This document shows, one piece after another, positions 6,547 to 11,577 of a DNA stretch of 11,577 nucleotides. The notes beneath the pieces were generated by a model. The model was given only the letters and a program-made list of their open reading frames with translations, was not told the origin of the DNA and searched no databases. The stretch is from assembly GCA_017381835.1 (NCBI GenBank), contig JAFOBK010000051.1, positions 1 through 11,577 on the forward strand. Reading direction: 5' to 3'. The position numbers and the translations under genes were made by a program. Position 1 is the stretch's first letter, and each line of letters starts with the position of its first letter. Source of the stretch: Oscillospiraceae bacterium (lineage in GTDB: Bacteria; Bacillota_A; Clostridia; Oscillospirales; Oscillospiraceae).

Positions 6547-7764
6547 GTGAACAAAATTGAACTTTTAAGCCCTGCAGGCGATATGGAACGGCTGAAAATG
6601 TCCGTACTTTACGGTGCGGATGCCGTTTACCTGGCAGGTACTGACTTTGGTATGCGCTCCTTCGCCGGTAACTTTACCCCGGAGGAGATGCCCAAGGCTG
6701 TGGAATTTGCCCACAGCCACGGTGTAAAGGTCCATGTGACCGTGAACACCATGCCCCGCAATGATGAAATCGTACAGCTGCCTGCCTATCTGGAAAGTCT
6801 CCAGGATGCAGGTGTGGATGCCCTGATTGTTGCGGATATGGGTGCTTTCATGCTGGCGGGTAAATATGCTCCCAAGTGTGAGCGTCACATTTCCACCCAG
6901 CAGTCCATTGCCAACTACGAATGCGCAAAGGCCTGGTATGACCTGGGCGCCAAGCGCGTGGTGCTGGCAAGAGAGCTGCACCTGGGTGAGATCGCTGAGA
7001 TCCGCGCAAAGACCCCCAAGGAACTGGAAATCGAGACCTTCGGTCACGGCGCTATGTGCGTCAGCTACTCTGGCCGGTGCTTACTCAGCAACTACATGAC
7101 CGGCAGAGACAGTAACCGTGGTGCCTGCGCCCAGCCCTGCCGCTATCAGTATGCCCTGATGGAAGAAAAGCGCCCCGGCGAGTACTTCCCCGTTTATGAG
7201 GACGAGAAGGGTACATACATCCTCAACTCCCGTGACATGTGCACCATCGACCATTTGAAAGATCTGATGGATGCAGGCATCGACTGCATCAAGATCGAAG
7301 GCAGAGCAAAATCTGCCTACTATGCAGCCATTGTCACCGGCGCTTACCGTCATGCCATCGACGATATCGTGGCCGGCCGTGAAGTGGATCCCGTTTGGCG
7401 GGATGAGGTGGATCATGTTTCCCACCGTATTTACTCCACCGGCTTCTACTACGGTTTCCCCGGTCAGTACACTGAAAATTCCCGTTACATCCGGGAGTGG
7501 CAGGTCTGTGCCATTGTGGAAAGCTGCGACGAAAACGGTCTTGCTACCTGCAGCTTGCGTAACAAATTCCATGCCGGCGATGAACTGGAAGTAGTCGGTC
7601 CCGATACCCGCCCCTTTGCCTTTACCGTACCTATGATGGAAACTATGGAAGGCGAAGCCCTGGAGGAGCCCCGGACACCTCAGATGCAGTTCAAGGTTCA
7701 GCTGCCCAAGCAGGTGCCTGCCCACTCTATCTTAAGAAGAAGTGTGGATCTGTCTGCAAAATAA
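6547..7764 (+). CDS. trhP: U32 peptidase-family protein, TrhP-like tRNA hydroxylation protein
   Basis: This encodes 405 residues. It opens with ELLSPAGD (4-11), typical of U32 proteins, so the GTG at 6547 is the right start although its ribosome site (GGTGA inside the mltG end) is weak. The family signature is complete: GHGAMCVSYSGRCLLSNYMT (167-186) and RGACAQPC (191-198), giving four cysteines (C171, C178, C194, C198) that would hold an iron-sulfur cluster, followed by IKIEGRAKSAYY (248-259). E. coli TrhP (YegQ) and B. subtilis TrhP1/TrhP2 (YrrN/YrrO) make 5-hydroxyuridine at position 34 of certain tRNAs, using prephenate. The other branch, RlhA, is much longer and acts on 23S rRNA. The length here fits the TrhP/YrrO type, but substrate choice is inferred. 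The mltG neighbour matches the Bacillus yrrL-yrrO locus. It is the last gene of the operon. Confidence 0.85.
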   Translation: MNKIELLSPAGDMERLKMSVLYGADAVYLAGTDFGMRSFAGNFTPEEMPKAVEFAHSHGVKVHVTVNTMPRNDEIVQLPAYLESLQDAGVDALIVADMGAFMLAGKYAPKCERHISTQQSIANYECAKAWYDLGAKRVVLARELHLGEIAEIRAKTPKELEIETFGHGAMCVSYSGRCLLSNYMTGRDSNRGACAQPCRYQYALMEEKRPGEYFPVYEDEKGTYILNSRDMCTIDHLKDLMDAGIDCIKIEGRAKSAYYAAIVTGAYRHAIDDIVAGREVDPVWRDEVDHVSHRIYSTGFYYGFPGQYTENSRYIREWQVCAIVESCDENGLATCSLRNKFHAGDELEVVGPDTRPFAFTVPMMETMEGEALEEPRTPQMQFKVQLPKQVPAHSILRRSVDLSAK

Positions 7765-7770
7765 GCATAA

Positions 7771-7802
7771 AAAATCCCTGATGCATTTGCATCAGGGATT
7801 TT
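7771..7802 (+). terminator. Bidirectional terminator at the end of the tmk operon
   Basis: A perfect 14-bp stem (AAAATCCCTGATGC at 7771-7784, complement at 7789-7802) has an ATTT loop and A/T-rich ends on both sides. It starts six bases after the trhP-like stop and ends three bases before the converging aminopeptidase stop at 7806, so it can serve both transcripts. The plus-strand U-tract is short because it is part of the stem. Confidence 0.85.
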
Positions 7803-7805
7803 GCT

Positions 7806-9059
7806 TTACTTTGCCATGATGGCTTCGATTTCTTCGACCGTTCTGGGGAAGGCGGCGGAGAGATCTTCGCAGCCGTCCTCGGTGATGACCACATCGTTTT
7901 CAATGCGGATACCGATGGACTCATCTTCGATATACAGACCGGGTTCCACGGTGATAACCATGCCGGGCTTCAGAGTACGCTCCCGCTCGGTGCAGATATC
8001 GTGGGTATCCAGACCCAGCTGATGGCTGACACCGTGGTAGTAGTAATCCCGAACACCCTTGCCGTCCTTACGCAGACCCAGATCATCCAGGCGGGACTCA
8101 TAGTAATCAATGACCATCTGATTCAGCTGGCGGGTGGTCAGGCCGGGCTTAGCATTTGCGATGACAATCCGCTGTGCTTCCAGGACGGTGTTATACAGCT
8201 GCTTCTGGCGATCGGTGAACTTTCCGTTGATGGGGAAAGTACGGGAGATATCGGCGCAGTAGTTGCCGTAGGCACTGCCAAGATCGATGAGTACCATCTC
8301 GCCGTCGTTGACGATCTGATCGTTCTCACCGTAGTGGAGGGTGGTTGCCCGCCTGCCGCCGGCGAAGATGCTGTGGAAGGCATGGTCACGGACACCCTGC
8401 TTCATGAGCGCAAAGTCAAAAGCGCCTTCCAGCTCCCGCTCGTTCATGCCGGGCTTTGCATAGCGCAGCATTTCCTCAATAGCGATGCGGGTATGCTCCT
8501 GAGCCTGGCGCATGAAGGCCAGCTCCTTCTCGTCCTTGACGGCGCGCATAGCTGCCATATCGCCGTTGATGTCTTCAATGGCAACCGCGGGATACTTGCT
8601 CTGGAGAGTCTTTGCCAGGGTATGGGCAGGGGTATCTGCCTGATCCTTATGATAGCGCCACAGATCCAGAATGAAAGTCAGCTTACCCAGACCACGGGAA
8701 TACTCCACGATGCTGTTGAGCCGGTCGGCAAATTCGCCCACGTCGGCAATGCTCTCCACACCGGAAATAGCGGTGGCTTCGTCGGCACGCATACGGCCGC
8801 CTACCCACTTGGCCAGCACTTCATCGTAAGGCTCGATGAACAGCGTTTCGCTGTACTCGCCCAGATAATTTTTCCGCATGATCAGAATCATATTCTCACG
8901 CTGAATGCCGGTCAGATAAAAGAAGTTCCGGTCAACGGAAAAAGGATATCCCTCATCCTGGGACTTCATGGGAGCGATGCCGGAGAAAATCACGACAGCG
9001 GTGTTCTCACCCTTATCGGCCATCAGGCGCTTTCTTCTTGCAATATAGGTATCTTTCAT
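7806..9059 (-). CDS. Xaa-Pro aminopeptidase, M24B family
   Basis: This 417-residue cytosolic dimetal enzyme removes N-terminal residues preceding proline. The N-terminal creatinase-like domain occupies about residues 1-165 and includes FSVDRNFFYLTG (40-51), as in PepP. The C-terminal pita-bread domain has all five metal ligands: D259 (LIDLGS), D270 (CADISRTF), H346 (HGVSHQLGLDTHD), E372 (VEPGLYI) and E387 (RIENDVVIT). Length and ligand spacing fit PepP of about 440 residues. The ATG at 9059 is preferred because AGGAGG (9067-9072) lies seven bases upstream. A frame extension to 9158 would run through the promoter and the feoA terminator and has no conserved residues. The gene is transcribed alone from a near-consensus promoter. 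Confidence 0.93.
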   Translation of the reverse strand: MKDTYIARRKRLMADKGENTAVVIFSGIAPMKSQDEGYPFSVDRNFFYLTGIQRENMILIMRKNYLGEYSETLFIEPYDEVLAKWVGGRMRADEATAISGVESIADVGEFADRLNSIVEYSRGLGKLTFILDLWRYHKDQADTPAHTLAKTLQSKYPAVAIEDINGDMAAMRAVKDEKELAFMRQAQEHTRIAIEEMLRYAKPGMNERELEGAFDFALMKQGVRDHAFHSIFAGGRRATTLHYGENDQIVNDGEMVLIDLGSAYGNYCADISRTFPINGKFTDRQKQLYNTVLEAQRIVIANAKPGLTTRQLNQMVIDYYESRLDDLGLRKDGKGVRDYYYHGVSHQLGLDTHDICTERERTLKPGMVITVEPGLYIEDESIGIRIENDVVITEDGCEDLSAAFPRTVEEIEAIMAK

Positions 9060-9090
9060 TTGTTTGCCTCCTGCATTGTTATTTGAATCT

Positions 9091-9119
9091 ATTTTAGAGC
9101 AAATCCACCGGACTGTCAA
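9091..9119 (-). promoter_or_regulatory. Promoter for the Xaa-Pro aminopeptidase
   Basis: On the minus strand, TTGACA (9114-9119), a 17-base spacer and TAAAAT (9091-9096) form a near-consensus sigma-A promoter. The start point is expected near 9084, leaving a leader of about 25 bases with AGGAGG. It lies only 13 bases downstream of the feoA terminator. Confidence 0.85.
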
Positions 9120-9132
9120 TGACCCGGCAACC

Positions 9133-9160
9133 AAAAACGGTGCATCCGTGGGATGCACCG
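9133..9160 (-). terminator. Terminator for feoA
   Basis: A perfect 10-bp GC-rich stem (CGGTGCATCC and its complement, 9138-9147 and 9151-9160) has a three-base loop and is followed on the minus strand by TTTTT (9133-9137). It lies 34 bases after the feoA stop and insulates the aminopeptidase promoter. Confidence 0.85.
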
Positions 9161-9194
9161 CCTTCGGGAAACATATAGAAAGGAATTTGAAGAA

Positions 9195-9407
9195 TTAAAT
9201 CATAATCGCCCGGGCAAGGGCGTTATCAATGTTGTATCTGCCGTCCTTAATGGACACAGTGCAGTTATTTCTCTTGCGGGATACCACTGTAATGGGTTCC
9301 CCACTATAACATCCCAAAGAAAACAGAAAAGATTCCAAAGCCGCATCGCCGGTGTTAATCCGGGTGATGATATATTCTTTACCGCTGTGCGCATCCATCA
9401 ATGTCAT
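9195..9407 (-). CDS. feoA: FeoA-domain protein (stand-alone)
   Basis: This 70-residue protein has the SH3-like FeoA fold pattern: an N-terminal TLMDAHSGKEYIITRI (2-17), then LGCYSGEPI (31-39), matching the family's LGxxxGxxI turn, then VVSRK and a C-terminal ALARAIMI strand. FeoA is the small cytoplasmic partner of the FeoB ferrous iron transporter; in Gram-positives the same fold also occurs fused to metal-dependent repressors. No FeoB is next to it here: the downstream neighbour is an aminopeptidase with its own promoter, and a terminator closes the feoA transcript. The ATG at 9407 is chosen because AGGTGA (9412-9417) precedes it and the domain begins there. A GTG at 9449 in the same frame lies in an operator palindrome and lacks a ribosome site. 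Two matching palindromes between promoter and gene suggest metal-responsive repression. Confidence 0.85.
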   Translation of the reverse strand: MTLMDAHSGKEYIITRINTGDAALESFLFSLGCYSGEPITVVSRKRNNCTVSIKDGRYNIDNALARAIMI

Positions 9408-9431
9408 AGTATCACCTAAATCCTTTACGAA

Positions 9432-9447
9432 GTTAGCATATGCTAAC
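9432..9447. promoter_or_regulatory. Operator palindrome proximal to feoA
   Basis: GTTAGC-ATAT-GCTAAC is a perfect 16-bp palindrome about 37-53 bases downstream of the expected feoA start point. Its half-sites are identical to those of the second palindrome at 9465-9482. TTAG/CTAA half-sites recall DtxR/MntR-family operators, but the 6-base gap between TTAG and CTAA is wider than in the DtxR consensus. The regulator is therefore inferred. Confidence 0.7.
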
Positions 9448-9464
9448 ACTTGGTTTTTGTAATC

Positions 9465-9482
9465 GGTTAGCCTTTGCTAACC
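9465..9482. promoter_or_regulatory. Operator palindrome at the feoA transcription start
   Basis: GGTTAGC-CTTT-GCTAACC has 7-bp arms and the same GTTAGC/GCTAAC core and 4-base spacer as the palindrome at 9432-9447. It starts just downstream of the -10 (9491-9496) and covers roughly +2 to +20. The two centres are 34 bp apart. A bound repressor here would block initiation or early elongation. Confidence 0.7.
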
Positions 9483-9490
9483 TTAATGGT

Positions 9491-9519
9491 ATTCTACATT
9501 ATATTCCCTACTTTGTCAA
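9491..9519 (-). promoter_or_regulatory. Promoter for feoA
   Basis: On the minus strand, TTGACA (9514-9519), a 17-base spacer and TAGAAT (9491-9496) form a near-consensus promoter. The expected start point is near 9484, giving a leader of about 77 bases that contains both operator palindromes. Confidence 0.8.
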
Positions 9520-9680
9520 TAGGTAATTTAAAAAATATTGCCGCATATTTCAGACCGCCAAAAATTACGCCGCGGATGCGATTTTTGCCCTTGCGTCTTT
9601 GGTAGTTCCTACAGTTTCCCGGCATGAAAGGAAAAAAACCTCGACATTTGAGAGAATCTTTCAAAAAAAGTAAAATTAGG
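9520..9680. other. Intergenic stretch with no recognised feature
   Basis: The feoA-prs divergent region spans 375 bases (9408-9782). Its ends hold the feoA operators and promoter and the prs promoter. In the middle I see only AT-rich sequence and a weak 8-bp hairpin with one G-U pair (9647-9665) that lacks a U-tract on either strand. I see no RNA gene or credible small protein. Confidence 0.5.
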
Positions 9681-9681
9681 T

Positions 9682-9710
9682 ATAGCACTTCTGAAAAAAT
9701 GTGTTACAAT
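9682..9710 (+). promoter_or_regulatory. Extended -10 promoter for the PRPP synthetase gene
   Basis: TACAAT at 9705-9710 is preceded by TGT, giving an extended -10 (TGTTACAAT). The -35 position (ATAGCA, 9682-9687) is poor, so the extended -10 probably compensates. The start point would be near 9717, leaving a leader of about 65 bases, too short for the known PRPP riboswitch. Confidence 0.55.
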
Positions 9711-9782
9711 ACTGTTGTATGGCTAAAAGAATGTTCATTCGTTATTAATGACTATTGATTATAGATAGAGGAGATATGCAGT

Positions 9783-10934
9783 ATGCCTAAGAACGAGCTG
9801 AAGCCTTCCAATTTCTTTAATCCCGATACCCAGCTGGCTGCCCTTTGCCTGATTGCCTGCCCCGGCGCTGAGGGTCTTGCACAGAAGATCGACAAGCATC
9901 TGGTTCAGTGGGCTAAGGAAGTTGGTATGGAAAAGGACACTTTCCTGATTGAGTGCGCCTGCCCCCGTTTCCAGAGCGGTGATGCCAAGGGTCTTGTGAA
10001 AAGTTCTGTCCGCGGTGACGATGTTTTCCTGATCTGCGATCCCGGCAACTACTCTCTGTCCTACAACCTGTTTGGACACGAGAACCACATGTCCCCCGAT
10101 GACCACTATGCGAACATGAAGCGTCTGATTCAGGCAATGGCCGGTCGTGCCCACCGTATCAGCGTGATCATGCCCAGCTTGTACGGCGGCCGTCAGCATC
10201 GCAGAATGATCCGCGAAAGCCTTGACTGTGCTGTAGCTCTGCAGGAGCTGGAGGCAATGGGCGTAGAGAACATCATTACCTTTGATGCTCACGATCCCAG
10301 AATGATGAACGCTATCCCTCTGACCAACTTTGATAATATCATGCCCACCTATCAGGTGCTGAAGACTCTGCTGCGGAACATGCCTGAGCTGAGCTTCCAT
10401 AAGGATGACTTTATGGTTATCAGCCCCGATGAAGGCGCTATCGACCGTAACATGTACTTCTCCAGCGTGCTGGGCTGCAACCTGGGTATGTTCTACAAGC
10501 GCCGTGACTACACCCGTGTTGTCAACGGCCGTAACCCCATCGTTGCCCATGAGTACCTGGGCGAGAGCGTAGAGGGCAAGACCGTGTTTATCACCGATGA
10601 CATCATCGCATCCGGCGAGAGCATGCTGGAAGTTGCCAGCGAGCTGAAGCAGCGCGGTGCTAAGAATATCATCGCCAATACCACCTTCCCCCTGTTCACC
10701 AGCGGCCTGGCAAAGTTCGACAAGGCTGTGGAAGATGGCATCCTGACCGCTGTGCTGGGTACCAACCTGACCTACCACAGTCCCGAGCTGGATCAGAGAG
10801 AGTGGTTCTTTGAGGTTGACTGCTCCAAGTACACCGCTTACATCATCGCTGCTATCAACCACGAGATGTCCGTCAGCTCCATCATCGATCCCATCAAGAA
10901 GATCGAAGCTCTGCTGAATCATCACAGCAACTAA
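9783..10934 (+). CDS. prs: Divergent long-form ribose-phosphate pyrophosphokinase (PRPP synthetase)
   Basis: This 383-residue protein is longer than the roughly 315 of classical Prs. Prs makes PRPP from ribose 5-phosphate and ATP for purine, pyrimidine, His, Trp and NAD synthesis. Landmarks align with B. subtilis Prs: SSVRGDDVFLI (74-84, classical ESIRGCDVYII), SLYGGRQHRRMIRES (132-146, classical YYGYARQDRKARSRE), FDAHDPRMM (167-175) with the key histidine at H170, VISPDEGAIDR (212-222), and the PRPP loop VFITDDIIASGES (268-280), where the classical form is DDIIDTAGT. The flexible-loop lysine-arginine segment KRRDYTRVVNGRN (239-251) differs strongly from KRRPRPNVAEV. Extra residues around 88-110 and 330-350 account for part of the length. 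AGGAG (9769-9773) lies nine bases before the ATG. The gene is monocistronic between its own promoter and terminator. A PRPP synthetase-like homologue with altered activity is the alternative. Confidence 0.83.
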   Translation: MPKNELKPSNFFNPDTQLAALCLIACPGAEGLAQKIDKHLVQWAKEVGMEKDTFLIECACPRFQSGDAKGLVKSSVRGDDVFLICDPGNYSLSYNLFGHENHMSPDDHYANMKRLIQAMAGRAHRISVIMPSLYGGRQHRRMIRESLDCAVALQELEAMGVENIITFDAHDPRMMNAIPLTNFDNIMPTYQVLKTLLRNMPELSFHKDDFMVISPDEGAIDRNMYFSSVLGCNLGMFYKRRDYTRVVNGRNPIVAHEYLGESVEGKTVFITDDIIASGESMLEVASELKQRGAKNIIANTTFPLFTSGLAKFDKAVEDGILTAVLGTNLTYHSPELDQREWFFEVDCSKYTAYIIAAINHEMSVSSIIDPIKKIEALLNHHSN

Positions 10935-10943
10935 TGGAAAAGC

Positions 10944-10981
10944 AAAATACCCACAGATCTTTTGATCTGTGGGTATTTTTT
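10944..10981 (+). terminator. Bidirectional terminator between prs and the MBL-fold gene
   Basis: A perfect 16-bp stem (AAAATACCCACAGATC at 10944-10959, complement at 10964-10979) has a TTTT loop and is followed by TT. It starts 10 bases after the prs stop, and its 3' end abuts the stop of the converging MBL-fold gene at 10980. Confidence 0.9.
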
Positions 10982-11577
10982 ATACTTCAAAAACAAGGCC
11001 TGTGGACAAAGGCTGCAGGCTGCTGCCCATTACGCGCTTCATGATGTCAAACTGACTTGCGCCGGTACAATGGCCGGTATAATAGAGGGTATTACTCTGA
11101 AGAAGCGTTTCCGCCAGCTTCCGCAGCCGAACAGGATCTGTTTCCTTGCTTAAATGGAAACCGCCGATCAGCACATGGGGCCGGAAATGCGCCGCAATAT
11201 TGAGGATTCCTTTGTGAGAACAGCCGCTGATCAGGATTTTCTTTTCTCCCTCTTGAATCAGCAAATACTGCTCATGGAGAAAGTCATCCGACAGGAAGCG
11301 CTCCCCTTCTCTGCGGTTTAACCTCCAGCTATCATGGATCCAACCCAGATCGTTGCAGTCTGTAAGCAGAAGGTTTGCCGATAATGCAACTGTCTTTTTT
11401 GTAAACACCAGCCGTCGGCTCCCCTGAAGAGCCTTATTGAGGCCGATGTATTTCTCAGTGCCGTTATAATAGTCCCCGAATGCGTCTTCATGTATATAGA
11501 CGGGTGCCTTATCATTTACTTTGAGGAAGGTTTCCAGACCGCCGCCGTGGTCATAATGGCCATGGGAAAGAACGGCC
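10980..11577 (-). CDS. MBL-fold metallo-hydrolase, C-terminal part (runs off window end)
   Basis: The minus-strand frame is open from the window edge for about 198 residues to the stop at 10980. The first visible residues are AVLSHGHYDHGGG, with the HxHxDH zinc motif at 11547-11564. SGCSHKGILNI follows about 120 residues later, then GGFHLS and YYTGHCTG. The GCSHxG element and the order of histidines fit the MJ0301-like branch of the metallo-beta-lactamase superfamily, often annotated as 7,8-dihydropterin-6-methyl-4-(beta-D-ribofuranosyl)-aminobenzene 5'-phosphate synthase-like. The true substrate in bacteria is not established, so no pathway is assigned. The N-terminus and start codon lie outside the window; a GTG at 11408 is an internal valine and not the start. 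Confidence 0.88.
   Translation of the reverse strand, partial: AVLSHGHYDHGGGLETFLKVNDKAPVYIHEDAFGDYYNGTEKYIGLNKALQGSRRLVFTKKTVALSANLLLTDCNDLGWIHDSWRLNRREGERFLSDDFLHEQYLLIQEGEKKILISGCSHKGILNIAAHFRPHVLIGGFHLSKETDPVRLRKLAETLLQSNTLYYTGHCTGASQFDIMKRVMGSSLQPLSTGLVFEV

Noticed and set aside
8001..9086. 361-codon open frame on the plus strand opposite the aminopeptidase
   Set aside because: It is an antisense shadow of a gene with all five metal ligands intact on the other strand.
9408..9449. GTG start at 9449 that would add 14 residues to FeoA
   Set aside because: The GTG and next codons are operator sequence with no ribosome site, while ATG at 9407 has AGGTGA and matches the domain start.
9647..9665. 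Small hairpin in the feoA-prs intergenic region as a terminator
   Set aside because: Short AT-rich stem with a G-U pair and no T-tract on the 3' side of either strand.
9494..9688. 64-codon minus-strand frame in the feoA-prs intergenic region
   Set aside because: No ribosome site, no recognisable sequence, and it overlaps the feoA promoter; treated as chance.
9717..9782. PRPP riboswitch in the prs leader
   Set aside because: The leader is only about 65 bases, with no terminator or ribosome-site sequestering alternative fold that I can see.
9776..9790. Mini frame ATG CAG TAT GCC TAA overlapping the prs start, as a possible leader peptide
   Set aside because: Its ATG is only two bases from the AGGAG, too close for efficient initiation; probably chance.
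9759..10925. 388-codon open frame on the minus strand opposite prs
   Set aside because: It is an antisense shadow; the plus strand has promoter, ribosome site, terminator and recognisable motifs.

Overview
This window reads as ordinary, densely packed chromosome of a Gram-positive clostridium, most likely a gut member of the Oscillospirales/Ruminococcaceae. The evidence is strong AGGAGG-type ribosome binding sites, sigma-A-like promoters (TTGACA-17-TAAAAT), moderate GC with C/G-ending codons, a lipobox lipoprotein, and a MltG with a long acidic cytoplasmic tail. The taxonomic call is inference from gene content and codon style. There is no phage, transposon, CRISPR, tRNA or rRNA in the window.

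Layout. Positions 1-494 (minus) hold the N-terminal half of thymidylate synthase (thyA), cut by the window edge. A short divergent promoter region separates it from a lipoprotein with YD-like repeats (679-1401, plus). A bidirectional terminator follows, then a minus-strand pair: a DEAD-box RNA helicase (2333-3520) translationally coupled through a TTGA overlap to a divergent DprA/Smf-like protein (1443-2336). A second divergent promoter region (3521-3738) drives a tight four-gene plus-strand operon: thymidylate kinase (tmk, 3739-4407), a DJ-1/PfpI protein (4410-4952), MltG (4967-6544) and a U32 tRNA-hydroxylation protein (trhP-like, 6547-7764). It ends at a perfect hairpin terminator. On the minus strand follow an M24B Xaa-Pro aminopeptidase (7806-9059) and a stand-alone FeoA protein (9195-9407), each with its own good promoter. 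Divergent from feoA is a long, atypical PRPP synthetase (9783-10934, plus). The window closes with the C-terminal part of an MBL-fold hydrolase (10980-11577, minus).

How the genes relate. ThyA makes dTMP and Tmk phosphorylates it, so two consecutive steps of dTTP synthesis flank the first third of the window on separate transcripts. PRPP synthetase feeds nucleotide synthesis more generally. MltG followed by a U32 protein recalls the Bacillus yrrL-yrrM-yrrN-yrrO neighbourhood, without the yrrM (trmR) methyltransferase. FeoA appears to be metal-regulated: two palindromes with the same GTTAGC/GCTAAC half-sites lie between its promoter and start codon.

I did not find a convincing undescribed multi-gene system. 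The observations most worth a second look are the paired operators in front of an orphan feoA, an 11-bp inverted repeat that brackets the tmk -10 element, the divergent PRPP synthetase, and the helicase/DprA-like coupled pair. Three convergent gene junctions each carry a perfect-stem bidirectional terminator.
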